Shown here in pieces: positions 33,276 to 42,308 of a DNA stretch of 64,000 nucleotides. The notes below the pieces were generated by a model. It saw only the letters and a list, made by a program, of their open reading frames with translations. It ran no database searches and was not told the DNA's origin. The stretch comes from Colicola sp016286205 (GTDB lineage: Bacteria; Bacteroidota; Bacteroidia; Bacteroidales; Paludibacteraceae), in assembly GCA_016286205.1 (NCBI GenBank), contig JAEESF010000004.1:118125-182124 (forward strand). The letters run 5' to 3'. The first letter of the stretch is position 1, and each line of letters starts with the position of its first letter. A program made the translations under genes and the position numbers.

Positions 33276-36200
33276 TTACCGAACTTCCGCGCCAAGGATG
33301 GTGTATATGCGCCCGTTGCGGAGAATATAAACCTGCCCATCTATCAGAATCTTCTCGCTCTCAATCGTCGATTTCGTATTTTCCAGTCCCTGAGACGGGT
33401 AAGTTACATTGATAGCGTAGATGTTGATTCCGCTATTGGCACTACCCAACAGGATAGTGGTGGCGGGGCCGCTATATTCGTACTTAACGTAATTGATGGC
33501 ATCGCCGGTCAAGTCGTAGGTCTGAATAACATTGTTGTATGTGCCCGAACAGATGTTCAGTGTACGTGTGTTGCTGCTATTGGCCGACATACCATATATC
33601 TCGATAGTGCAACCTGGATTGACATTGAATTTGAGATGACGAGCATTTTCGGCCATACTACCGCCCATCTTGATGACGTAGGTGAAACTGAGATCGTTAT
33701 ACGATTTGTTACTGCCCTCGACAGCAATTGTCTTAGCTTCCGTGGCGACAAAGGTCAAATTGCGGATAGTGATATTAGTCGCAATAGTGCCCAAAATCTT
33801 GATATCCTCATCATCGGCGCGCCAAGTCTGGTCGCCTATAGGTAGCGGATTCGTAATGGTAAGGTGGAGCGTAACAACCGAGTCGCAATAATATGTAGCG
33901 GTGTACAACCATTTTGTATAATCGCCTGATTGATAGATGGTATCGCCTTCCCAGATATAACTACTTTCTGCGGTAACTGTGTCGCGGACATCAGGATACG
34001 AAGGAGTAATTGTCAGTGCCATATTGACAATACTGTCGCAACCGTTGGCGCGTTGCAGCGTCTGGGTGTAATTGCCCGACTCGGTATATTCCACTCCGTT
34101 CCAACGGTACAGGTCGCACGACTGCATAGCGATATTATTGGTTATTGACTCGCAAGTTTCTTCCGCTTCTTTCACTAAGCGGACAGGGTAACCATAATAA
34201 CGGAAAGGACCGCCTTCTGTTTGGACGTATCGGTTATTAAACTTCAATTGGTGGCCATTGCCCGATGTGTACCACGTACTCGACCAATATCCTCCTTGCG
34301 TACTACTCCATGCATGCGTACCTTTACGGTAGTAAGTAACAGGAAGGAAGACTGCTCCCGCGCTTTCCATTACTTCCCACTGGGTAGCAGTATAAGTGTT
34401 GTGAGAGAAATTTGGACTCGTTCCACTATTTATATTCTCATAAAGTGGAGCCCCGTAAGAAGTTGTGTCGACAAGTCCCATGGTCGTACTGGCCGTGAAA
34501 CTTGCTTCTTCGGGCAACACCCAATTATCCGGCAAGATAATCATACCCTCTAGGCCATCCACAGTGCCTAAGCCAAACAAGATGCCTGCATTCGCGCGTT
34601 TATGGAATAGATAGACCAACTCATCATGAGAAAGTGTGTGCCACATGTTAGCAGTATTACCTCCATTGCTGATAGGATTGATTCCCCAATCTGTAAATGT
34701 AGGATAATCATTGTAGTCCTCACTTGTGTTTGTCGGATTGTTGCCTGTTCCCCAACCGAAGAGGTCGATCCAACCGTCATAGTCCGGGGCGATATTGGCA
34801 TTATCGGCACCTACATAATCAGTTTGCTGCTGCGCGAACTGCCATATATTATCGCTGGCTTTGTATTGGAGGTTACCTTGCGAGAAATTCACTTGTTTGT
34901 CCGCACTGACTGAGAACTTACCGGGCAATGCGCCATTCTTCCATTTCTGAGGTGGCACATCTTGCACGAGGCGAACGGCGTGTCCTATATATATAAGAGC
35001 CATGGAAGTTTGCCGAGGATTAATGGTGTTAAAACTACCTGACATGTCGAAAGCATAACGCTCGCTAGATCGAGTAGAACTCCAGTAGAATCCAAATCCG
35101 GCATAATCCGTTATGACTCCTTCGGTTTCATCATATCTTCTCCGCCCAGGAAATGGCAGAAACACTGCTCCCGCTTCTTCTAGCACAGCCCATTGAGATG
35201 AGGTGAATTTGTTCTTGTTTCTCGTGTGAGAGTATTGGTCATCAACATAGTAGTTGCCGTCGTTGGCCTCCTTCCAATCGTTTATAGACATAGTAGCTAC
35301 CGTGGCGCCGGAAGGTGCTACCCAATCGTCTGGCAAAACAATGATTCCAAGTTCGTTATTGATTGATCCTAATGCCAACAGAGAAGGTGCATTAGGACGA
35401 TCTTTTAAGAGATAAAACCATTCATCTGCCGACAGTGTACGCCATAGATTAGCCGCATTACCGCCATTGGAGATAGCATTAACGCCCCAATCGGTAAAGG
35501 TAGTATAATCAGTATAGTCCCCACTGGATTTTGTAGGACTATCGCCTGTTCCCCAACCGAAGAGGTCGATCCAACCGTCATAGGTCGGCGAGATATTGGC
35601 ATTAGCGTCACCAATATAATCGTTTTGATTCTCTGCAAATTGCCAAGTCTCGGTGCTCGCTTGGTATTGCAAGTTTCCTTGCGAGAAATTCACTTGTTTG
35701 TCCGCACTGACAGAGAACTTACCCGGCAATACGCCGTTGGCCCATTTCTGTACCGGCACTTCCGGATCATCCGAACCGATAGTGAGGTGGAGCGTGACAA
35801 TAGAGTCGCAACCGGCAACGCTCTGCAGTGTCTTGGTGTAATCGCCGCTCTCGGTGTAGGTAGTTCCTTGCCAGGTATAAGATATCTCCGCCTGCTCGCC
35901 AAAGCCCGTTTCGTACGACTTGTTGATAGTCAGATGGAGCGTGACAATAGAATCGCAACCATTCAAAGTGACATACGATTTCTGATAATCGCCGCTCTCG
36001 GTATAGGTGGTTCCGTCCCATACATAACTATCGCAGCGGGCTTCAGTAATCGAAGTGGTCTTTGCCACGCACTCGCCCATTCGTACCAGGCGAACAGAAC
36101 CGAAACTCAAATCCCGTATGTATGGCTCACTGGCATAGTCGCCGGAACCGTAGAAGGTCACAACCATGGCAACTCCACCTTCACTTTGATTCTTGTCCGC

Positions 36201-38990
36201 AGAGAAATATGCCCCTTCCAGATTCCAGCCACCTACATATAAAGTAGGCCATATGCTATAGCCTCCTGTTGCGGGCAGGAAGACTGCGCCGGCCGATTCC
36301 ATCTGTGCCCACTGCGCCGGAGTAAAAATGTTAGATGCGTAGTATTTCGATGACGGAACGAAAGTCAGTCCCGCCGGTGTGGTCCAATTGTCCGGCAATA
36401 GTATCATGCCATTAATAGAGTTGACGGTTGCGTAGCTCCATAGATTGTCGGCATTGCTACGCTCCGTGAGAATATAGTCCCACTCTTCTTCGCTGAGCGT
36501 CTGCCAGAAATGCGGACGGTTGCCGCCATTCAAAACAGCATTGTTGCCCCACTCGGCAAAATCGCCCGAGAAAGTGTAAGAATCCAAATTGCGCATAATA
36601 CCGTAATCGTTGTTGCCTGTGCAACTCCAAGCGAATAGGTCTATCCATCCGCCGTATGCCGCTTCGGTAATGTGATTGTTATCCGGACCGATGAGATCGT
36701 ACTGGTTGGTGGCAAAACGCCATGAGTTAGTGAGTGGCTGGTACTGCAGGTTGCCTTGCGAGAACTGCGCCTGACGGTCAGCGCTCACAGAGAACAAACC
36801 GCTCAACAGACCGGTCCCTTCTGCAGGCTGTTCTTGAGTGATAGTCAGCACCATTGTTACCACACTGTCGCAGCCCTGTGCCGTACGGAAATTGCGGGTG
36901 AAAGCACCCGAAGTGGTATAGACGCGTCCTTCCCAGACATACGAACCGATAGCCGATGCAGTGAAGGAGGATGTCTTCGAGCATATCTGTACCGGGCGAG
37001 CTAGACGAACAGAGTAGCCTTTGTACTCAGCTTGGCCGCTTGCAGCGTCAATGTAATAACTGTTGCCGCTTTTCATCCACAACAGAACGTTTGCATCCTG
37101 CCGGGTTCCTCCGGGATTACCGACACGGTACATGCCGATTCCGGTGGAACCGTACGACTGGACTGTTGTCCTTTCTCTTTCGCCTGTCTGCGGCAGAAAG
37201 ACGGCTCCGTTGGCTTCCAGCAATTCCCACTGGTTAGCGGAGTAGGTATTGGTGTCGTAACTCGTTGCCTTAGCCGTGAAACTGATGCCGGAAGGTTTGG
37301 TCCAACTATCTGGCAGAATAATCATTCCGCGCAGCCCGTTCACCGTAGCGAAACTATATTTCGAAGCCGCATCGGTGCGGGTATTGAACAGATAATCCCA
37401 TTCGGCGGAGGTCAGCGTGTACCATGCATACTGTTTGTTACCGCCGTTCTCAATCGGATTGTCGCCCCAATCGACAAACACACCAGAGAACTCGTTCTCT
37501 TCCCAACCGGCCGTCACACCGAAGTTGTTCGCGGTGTTGCTCCATCCGAACAGGTCGATCCATCCGTCATAATCGCTTTCACCTACATGTGTATTTGCAT
37601 CAACGCCTTTCCAGTCGTATTGATAACCCGCAAAACGCCATCGGTTGTTGGCAGGTTGGTACAGTAGATTGCCTTTGGCGAAGTAGACCTGTTTGCCGGC
37701 TGCTACAGAGAACTTGCCGTTCAGACGGCCGTCTGTCTCATCCCATGTGTATTGAGCCGTAACAACCAAATCGGATTGTACATTGGTGAAAGATTTGTCC
37801 CAACCTGTGAAGGTCCAACCCAGGTGACTCGGGACGGTCGGTGCGGTAGCATTCTCGCCTTTCTTTACTGTTTCGGTCTTGATAATCTCGTTGGTTGCAC
37901 CATCTACGAAAGTAACGGTGTAGGTGATATATTTCTCGTACTGCGCGGTGAAGGTCACTTCGCCCGTGATATAGTTGGTCTGCATTCCGCTGACATTCGA
38001 TTGCCACGAAACGAAAGTATATCCCTCACGTGTCGGATTGGACGGAGGATTGGCAGCAAAGCCATATTCTATATTCTCGGTCTTGAGCGTAGTGCCGTCC
38101 CAGTCCTTGAAAGTAACCGTATATTCCTCCACGGTGCGGACAAGACGGACAGGCACACCTGTATATCTAAAAGTGCTGCAACTAGAGCCACTGGGATCTG
38201 TTTGTCCTCCACTGAGAACATAGCGTTGGCTTGTTGACTTGCACGAACCGGTTGCCAGATAATGGTTTCCGGTGGAGTATTCCATTCTGAGATTAGAAGT
38301 AGAATAGTTTTGATAACCCTCCCTCGGAATAAAAATGGCACCATTATTCTCTAACTGAGTCCACTGCTCAATAGAATAAACATTTTCATCATAGCGGGCT
38401 TTGGGTGTAAAGGTGATGCCGGTGGGAAGCGTCCAATCATCAGGAAGGAAGATAAAGCCGGTAATGCCGTTTACTGTGCCCTTGCTCCATAATTGTTCTG
38501 CATTAGCACGATTCTTCAGCATGTAGGAATATTCTTCTCGTGTTGGCGTACGCCAGAGCCCGGGCCAATCACCACCATTGGAAATAGCATTGTAAACACC
38601 CCAATCGTAGTTAGTTCCTGCTATGTCGTTCGTCCCGTCGCCATATTGCGCATTGTCACGAACGTACATCATCGGCGATTTACCATTATAACCGCTTGTG
38701 CCCCAACCGAAGAGACTGATCCAACCGGTGTAGTTCTCCACGATGATGTTAGTGTTCGATTTGCCGATGGTATCATATTGATGCTCTGCGAACCGCCAAG
38801 TACCGGGCTGCGTGCCATCGGCTGTCTGGTGGGAGCCTTGCGAGACATTGAACTGCAGGTTTCCTTGCGAGAAACGCACTTGTCTTCCGCTAGCTACGGT
38901 AAAACGGCCGCCCTTGCTACCTGTAGGTTGGGCGGAGATGGTCATTGCTGCCAAGATAAGCGCAGCAAACAAACAAAATCTTGTCTTCAT
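33276..38990 (-). CDS. Large secreted protein with five repeated FISUMP-like modules and a C-terminal tail
   Basis: A 1904-residue protein with signal peptide MKTRFCLFAALILAAMTISA. Five modules of about 270 residues share F(S/T)V(A/S)..(R/K)QV.FSQGNLQY, WRFA..QYD, GWI.LFGW, ISNGG......WRTL..(D/E)EW.YL and G.I.LPD.W; these resemble the FISUMP/DUF1566-type fold. Between them are two InlB repeats and several CDSY.W.G..Y..SG.Y......GCDSIV.L.LTI linkers. The end has a beta module like one in the pectate lyase, then the tail (KILIDGQVYILRNGRIY). It is probably a cell-surface or extracellular protein. Role unknown; the divergent AraC-type regulator may control it. Confidence 0.8.
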   Translation of the reverse strand: MKTRFCLFAALILAAMTISAQPTGSKGGRFTVASGRQVRFSQGNLQFNVSQGSHQTADGTQPGTWRFAEHQYDTIGKSNTNIIVENYTGWISLFGWGTSGYNGKSPMMYVRDNAQYGDGTNDIAGTNYDWGVYNAISNGGDWPGLWRTPTREEYSYMLKNRANAEQLWSKGTVNGITGFIFLPDDWTLPTGITFTPKARYDENVYSIEQWTQLENNGAIFIPREGYQNYSTSNLRMEYSTGNHYLATGSCKSTSQRYVLSGGQTDPSGSSCSTFRYTGVPVRLVRTVEEYTVTFKDWDGTTLKTENIEYGFAANPPSNPTREGYTFVSWQSNVSGMQTNYITGEVTFTAQYEKYITYTVTFVDGATNEIIKTETVKKGENATAPTVPSHLGWTFTGWDKSFTNVQSDLVVTAQYTWDETDGRLNGKFSVAAGKQVYFAKGNLLYQPANNRWRFAGYQYDWKGVDANTHVGESDYDGWIDLFGWSNTANNFGVTAGWEENEFSGVFVDWGDNPIENGGNKQYAWYTLTSAEWDYLFNTRTDAASKYSFATVNGLRGMIILPDSWTKPSGISFTAKATSYDTNTYSANQWELLEANGAVFLPQTGERERTTVQSYGSTGIGMYRVGNPGGTRQDANVLLWMKSGNSYYIDAASGQAEYKGYSVRLARPVQICSKTSSFTASAIGSYVWEGRVYTTSGAFTRNFRTAQGCDSVVTMVLTITQEQPAEGTGLLSGLFSVSADRQAQFSQGNLQYQPLTNSWRFATNQYDLIGPDNNHITEAAYGGWIDLFAWSCTGNNDYGIMRNLDSYTFSGDFAEWGNNAVLNGGNRPHFWQTLSEEEWDYILTERSNADNLWSYATVNSINGMILLPDNWTTPAGLTFVPSSKYYASNIFTPAQWAQMESAGAVFLPATGGYSIWPTLYVGGWNLEGAYFSADKNQSEGGVAMVVTFYGSGDYASEPYIRDLSFGSVRLVRMGECVAKTTSITEARCDSYVWDGTTYTESGDYQKSYVTLNGCDSIVTLHLTINKSYETGFGEQAEISYTWQGTTYTESGDYTKTLQSVAGCDSIVTLHLTIGSDDPEVPVQKWANGVLPGKFSVSADKQVNFSQGNLQYQASTETWQFAENQNDYIGDANANISPTYDGWIDLFGWGTGDSPTKSSGDYTDYTTFTDWGVNAISNGGNAANLWRTLSADEWFYLLKDRPNAPSLLALGSINNELGIIVLPDDWVAPSGATVATMSINDWKEANDGNYYVDDQYSHTRNKNKFTSSQWAVLEEAGAVFLPFPGRRRYDETEGVITDYAGFGFYWSSTRSSERYAFDMSGSFNTINPRQTSMALIYIGHAVRLVQDVPPQKWKNGALPGKFSVSADKQVNFSQGNLQYKASDNIWQFAQQQTDYVGADNANIAPDYDGWIDLFGWGTGNNPTNTSEDYNDYPTFTDWGINPISNGGNTANMWHTLSHDELVYLFHKRANAGILFGLGTVDGLEGMIILPDNWVLPEEASFTASTTMGLVDTTSYGAPLYENINSGTSPNFSHNTYTATQWEVMESAGAVFLPVTYYRKGTHAWSSTQGGYWSSTWYTSGNGHQLKFNNRYVQTEGGPFRYYGYPVRLVKEAEETCESITNNIAMQSCDLYRWNGVEYTESGNYTQTLQRANGCDSIVNMALTITPSYPDVRDTVTAESSYIWEGDTIYQSGDYTKWLYTATYYCDSVVTLHLTITNPLPIGDQTWRADDEDIKILGTIATNITIRNLTFVATEAKTIAVEGSNKSYNDLSFTYVIKMGGSMAENARHLKFNVNPGCTIEIYGMSANSSNTRTLNICSGTYNNVIQTYDLTGDAINYVKYEYSGPATTILLGSANSGINIYAINVTYPSQGLENTKSTIESEKILIDGQVYILRNGRIYTILGAEVR

Positions 38991-39036
38991 ATATGTTTTT
39001 TTTGTAAATTATACGTATAATTTTCAAATTTCGGTG

Positions 39037-39044
39037 CAAAGTTA
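39037..39044 (-). promoter_or_regulatory. Promoter -7 box of the five-module gene
   Basis: TAACTTTG on the minus strand (39044-39037) with no good -33 TTTG at the usual 20-bp distance. This hints that the promoter needs an activator. Confidence 0.55.
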
Positions 39045-39065
39045 CGACTTTTTTGTGAAATTAGC

Positions 39066-39105
39066 TTTGTCAAATCGTACAAAATATTTGTCAAATCGTA
39101 CAAAA
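39066..39105. promoter_or_regulatory. Direct-repeat operator candidate
   Basis: Two identical 19-bp copies of TTTGTCAAATCGTACAAAA at 39066-39084 and 39087-39105, offset by 21 bp (two helical turns). They lie just upstream of the five-module promoter and face the AraC-type gene. AraC-family activators often bind such repeats. Confidence 0.6.
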
Positions 39106-39126
39106 AGATTTGCGTATGTTAAATAT

Positions 39127-39201
39127 TTGTTGAAACTTCGGCACGCCCCTTCCCTTCCGGGTGGGTCCCTCCGAAGTTACGTTCGCACTTTTGAGCGAAC
39201 G
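39127..39201. repeat. Two-hairpin intergenic element, copy 2
   Basis: AACTTCGG pairs with CCGAAGTT around a GC-rich centre, followed by CGTTCG-n10-CGAACG. Compared with copy 1 (3454-3520) the first stem has a paired C-G for T-A change. Confidence 0.6.
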
Positions 39202-39263
39202 ACAATCTTTCTCCTGCGAAATAACTATTTATGCAAGCATAATCGTTTTTTCTCGGGGAAATT

Positions 39264-39294
39264 TTGCTCATTCCAAAAATTTGTTGTACCTTTG
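39264..39294 (+). promoter_or_regulatory. Promoter of the AraC-type gene
   Basis: TTG (39264-39266) and TACCTTTG (39287-39294), 20 bp apart, with the start codon about 17 nt downstream. Confidence 0.7.
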
Positions 39295-39311
39295 CCGAAA
39301 AATTTGAAACC

Positions 39312-40403
39312 ATGCTGTTCCGCTATTCGTTCTACATACTGATTCCGGTCTTGCTGCTGATGGCTGTGTTGATGGTAGTTGTGCCTTTGCCTCAGAAAGA
39401 CGAACGGCTACGCGGATATATGTTTTCCAGATGGATGCTAGCTCTCTCGTATGTAGCGCTGAGTCTGTATTGCTACTTCAAGGAGCAAATGACCTTAGAA
39501 GTTTTCAGTCCGATATTCCTTTTTATGTCCAATCTGCAGGCCTGTCTGTTGGCTTTGTCGCATATCAACCTGGTTCATCCTCAGCGAGTTACGACGCGTT
39601 ATGCCGTTTGGCATTTTGTACCAACGGTGGTGTGTCTGTTGATTTACGCTGTATGTCGTGTGCTGACTGTGCATGTACCGTTGTGCACCTACGACGCGCT
39701 ATACGCCAACTGGCTTCATCCGGAAGTGTTGGCGCGCATCGTTTGGATGGTGCAGTACGTGGCAATTTGTGTTTATTTCATCTTGCAACTGATGCGTGAA
39801 GGCGAGCGTTGGCGTGTTATGGCTGAGGATTTCTTCGCAGACAACCAGATGATTTCCATTCGGTTGATTCGTGCGAGTATATGTATTGTGATAGGAATAG
39901 GCCTGACGACTTTCGTCATTGCTAACAATATCTATCCGCATGTTGCCGTGGCGATGAATATACTGATATTGGTACAGTATATTGTTCTGGGATTTCTGTT
40001 TTTGCAATATCCGAATCTGTTTGTGCAGATGCGGCCCGTTCTTTACGAATCGGATGTGCCTTCTGCGCCAGTCAACAAACGATGGGACACTATTCGCCGA
40101 ACCATCATCAGCAGTAAACTTTATCTCCGCTCGGGCATCACGTTGGAGCAAGTAGCGCGTGAGGTGGGCGTGAGTCGAACGTATCTAAGCAACTCTATCA
40201 ATCAGCATGAGGGAATGAATTTCAATGCCTTTATCAATCGCCTGCGCATACTAGAGGCACAACACCTGATGCGCGAAGATAAAGAAGGTGGATTGAGTAT
40301 GCAAAAAATAGCCGAACAAGTGGGATATACTGAGCAGAGCAATTTTGCTCGTCAGTTTAAGCACTGGTCCGGTAAAACGCCACGTGAGTGGAGAATGAGT
40401 TAA
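39312..40403 (+). CDS. Membrane-bound AraC-family transcriptional regulator
   Basis: A 363-residue protein. Residues 1-215 contain about seven hydrophobic helices (YSFYILIPVLLLMAVLMVVV first). Residues about 265-363 are an AraC-type HTH_18 domain (ITLEQVAREVGVSRTYLSNSIN, then MQKIAEQVGYTEQSNFARQFKHWSGKTPREWR). Such membrane AraC proteins are common in Bacteroidota and may sense envelope or extracellular signals. I chose the ATG at 39,312 because the earlier ATG lies within the promoter. It is divergent from the five-module gene, its likely target, with paired direct repeats between them. Confidence 0.85.
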   Translation: MLFRYSFYILIPVLLLMAVLMVVVPLPQKDERLRGYMFSRWMLALSYVALSLYCYFKEQMTLEVFSPIFLFMSNLQACLLALSHINLVHPQRVTTRYAVWHFVPTVVCLLIYAVCRVLTVHVPLCTYDALYANWLHPEVLARIVWMVQYVAICVYFILQLMREGERWRVMAEDFFADNQMISIRLIRASICIVIGIGLTTFVIANNIYPHVAVAMNILILVQYIVLGFLFLQYPNLFVQMRPVLYESDVPSAPVNKRWDTIRRTIISSKLYLRSGITLEQVAREVGVSRTYLSNSINQHEGMNFNAFINRLRILEAQHLMREDKEGGLSMQKIAEQVGYTEQSNFARQFKHWSGKTPREWRMS

Positions 40404-40829
40404 CTATTTTTTTAGTTCGGAGAGTTTCTTCAGCGCCAAGTCTTCCTTGCGCGTCATCTCGATTTTAGTTTCCGGTGTTTTGTCGCCTTGCCCGGTGAGG
40501 TGAAGTACACCATGAATGAGAATGCGGTGCAACTCGTCTAAGAAAGGCAGTTGTAGTTGCTCTGCATTGGAACGAACTGTATCGAGCGAGATGAAAATAT
40601 CGCCATTGAGCGTGGATGGCGTAGAATAGTCGAAAGTGATGATATCGGTGTAGTAATCGTGACCGAGAAATTGGCGATTGACTTCCAGTTCGCGCTCATC
40701 GGAACAGAAAATATAGTTGATATTGCCTACGGCAAAACCGTATTCTGCCGCCACCGAGCGAATCCACCGTCCCAGAAGACGTTGGTCAAGCATAGGCATG
40801 TCGGTATTTTCTGTAGTAAATGTCAGCAT
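40404..40829 (-). CDS. ybeY: Endoribonuclease YbeY (rRNA maturation)
   Basis: A 141-residue metal-dependent RNase involved in 16S rRNA 3'-end processing and ribosome quality control. The motif HRILIHGVLHLTGQGDKT holds two of the three usual metal-binding histidines. The third (normally in GYDH) is Asp in GQGD, a variant I believe is usual for Bacteroidota. SDERELEVNRQFLGHDYYTDIITFDY is the family's central region. An 11-bp array starts 2 bp upstream of its start codon. Confidence 0.9.
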   Translation of the reverse strand: MLTFTTENTDMPMLDQRLLGRWIRSVAAEYGFAVGNINYIFCSDERELEVNRQFLGHDYYTDIITFDYSTPSTLNGDIFISLDTVRSNAEQLQLPFLDELHRILIHGVLHLTGQGDKTPETKIEMTRKEDLALKKLSELKK

Positions 40830-40831
40830 AT

Positions 40832-40908
40832 TGTCTCGGTAATGTCTCGATAAAGTCTCGGTAATGTCTCGATTCGATAGTCTGTCGTTAGTGTGTCGTT
40901 AGTCTGAT
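40832..40908. repeat. 11-bp tandem array upstream of ybeY
   Basis: Seven units: tgtctcggtaa, tgtctcgataa, agtctcggtaa, tgtctcgattc, gatagtctgtc, gttagtgtgtc, gttagtctgat. The first four share the GTCTCG core of 32496 and 63381. The rest of the 288-bp gap holds a GAAGCCA/TGGCTTC hairpin (40980-41004) and the next promoter. Confidence 0.85.
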
Positions 40909-41067
40909 TTCGATATACATCTCATCAGACTTAACTCTACCTCTCGGTCAGTTTGGTCTCCCCGACCACTTTCCCTTTTCGAAGCCAAAAGTCAATTGGC
41001 TTCTCCACATTAGTCTGATTTGCGCATGTAGAAGAAGCATTTGTTTTTGTTTATTTTCTTCCAAATA

Positions 41068-41099
41068 TTTGCATATCTCAAAAAAAAGTAGTACTTTTG
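41068..41099 (+). promoter_or_regulatory. Promoter of the RNA methyltransferase-queA-tatD cluster
   Basis: TTTG (41068-41071) and TACTTTTG (41092-41099), 20 bp apart, then TTTGCGACCGCAAA over the start point. Confidence 0.75.
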
Positions 41100-41117
41100 C
41101 GACCGCAAAAGTTGAAA

Positions 41118-42308
41118 ATGAAGCAAGAACGAACATTTGAAATGCTGGCCAAGACCTTCAAAGGTCTGGAAGAAATACTGGCGAAAGAACTCATCGAACT
41201 CGGCGCAGACGAAGTACAAATGGAGCGCCGCGCGGTGCGTTTCCGTGGCGATAAAGCTTTGCTTTACCGTGCCAACCTCTGTTTGCGCACGGCGAGCAGA
41301 GTCCTCGTGCCAATAAAAGTCGAAAGGCTAAAGGTGAAAGGCGAAAAGTTGAAGCCGGAAGACTGGCTCTACGAGCAAGCAAAAGCCATCGACTGGTCGC
41401 GCTACATGACTCCGGAAACCACTTTCTCCATCGATGCAACTGTCTATAGCGACACTTTCCGCAATAGCCGATTTGTCACTTACCGCATCAAAGATGCGAT
41501 TGCCGACTATTGGATGGAGCGCGCCAACCGCCGACCCAATGTCAAACTGACCGAACCCGACCTCTTTGTCAACATACATATTGCCAACGAGCAAATAACC
41601 ATCAGCCTGGACAGTAGCGGCGAGAGTTTGCACAAACGCGGTTACCGTGTCGCCAACACCGAAGCGCCTATCAATGAGGCACTTGCAGCAGGTATGTTGC
41701 TGATGGCCGGTTGGAAAGGGCAAACCGATTTCTACGACCCGATGTGTGGTTCCGGTACTTTGCCCATCGAGGCCGCGCTGATTGCACGAAACATCGCGCC
41801 GGGCATCTTCCGCAAGTCGTTTGCCTTCGAGAAATGGCCGGATTTCGATCCCGATCTCTGGAGCGAAATTTACAATGACGATAGTCAGGAACGCGAATTT
41901 TCGCACAAAATATATGGTTCGGACGCTTCGTTCTACGCCATCCAACAGGCGCAGAAAAATATCAAATCCGCGGGCGTGACGCGAGATATCGAACTCCGAC
42001 AGATTCGCTTGGAAGAACTCAAACCCGCTCAACAATCCGACCGGCCACTCATCATGATGAACCCGCCGTACGGCGAGCGACTGGCCAGCAACAAAGATAT
42101 GGAACGCCTCTACGGCGCTATCGGAACCGCACTCAAGCACAACTGGCCGGGCGCTACCGCATGGATTATCTCGTCTAATGACGAGGCGATGAAATCTATT
42201 GGACTCAAACCCGGCAAGAAATACCGCCTGTTGAACGGAGAACTGGACTGCCAGTTCAACCGATACGACCTCTTTGCCGGCAAGCGAAAAGAACAAAACC
42301 GAGAATGA
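41118..42308 (+). CDS. THUMP-domain RNA guanine-N2 methyltransferase (RlmL/YpsC-like)
   Basis: A 396-residue SAM-dependent methyltransferase probably acting on 23S rRNA. The N-terminal THUMP region (LAKTFKGLEEILAKEL ... VQMERRAVRFRGD) precedes the Rossmann domain with FYDPMCGSGTLPIEAALIARN (SAM site), YGSDASFYAIQQAQKN and the catalytic MMNPPYGERL. A start at 41,118 follows the promoter; the ATG at 41,097 overlaps the -7 box. A 7-bp array (41,316-41,350) is translated in frame as VERLKVKGEKLK within the THUMP region. It overlaps queA by 4 nt. Confidence 0.88.
   Translation: MKQERTFEMLAKTFKGLEEILAKELIELGADEVQMERRAVRFRGDKALLYRANLCLRTASRVLVPIKVERLKVKGEKLKPEDWLYEQAKAIDWSRYMTPETTFSIDATVYSDTFRNSRFVTYRIKDAIADYWMERANRRPNVKLTEPDLFVNIHIANEQITISLDSSGESLHKRGYRVANTEAPINEALAAGMLLMAGWKGQTDFYDPMCGSGTLPIEAALIARNIAPGIFRKSFAFEKWPDFDPDLWSEIYNDDSQEREFSHKIYGSDASFYAIQQAQKNIKSAGVTRDIELRQIRLEELKPAQQSDRPLIMMNPPYGERLASNKDMERLYGAIGTALKHNWPGATAWIISSNDEAMKSIGLKPGKKYRLLNGELDCQFNRYDLFAGKRKEQNRE
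41316..41350. repeat. 7-bp array in a coding region
   Basis: aaagtcg, aaaggct, aaaggtg, aaaggcg, aaaagtt: five phased 7-mers. Confidence 0.75.
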
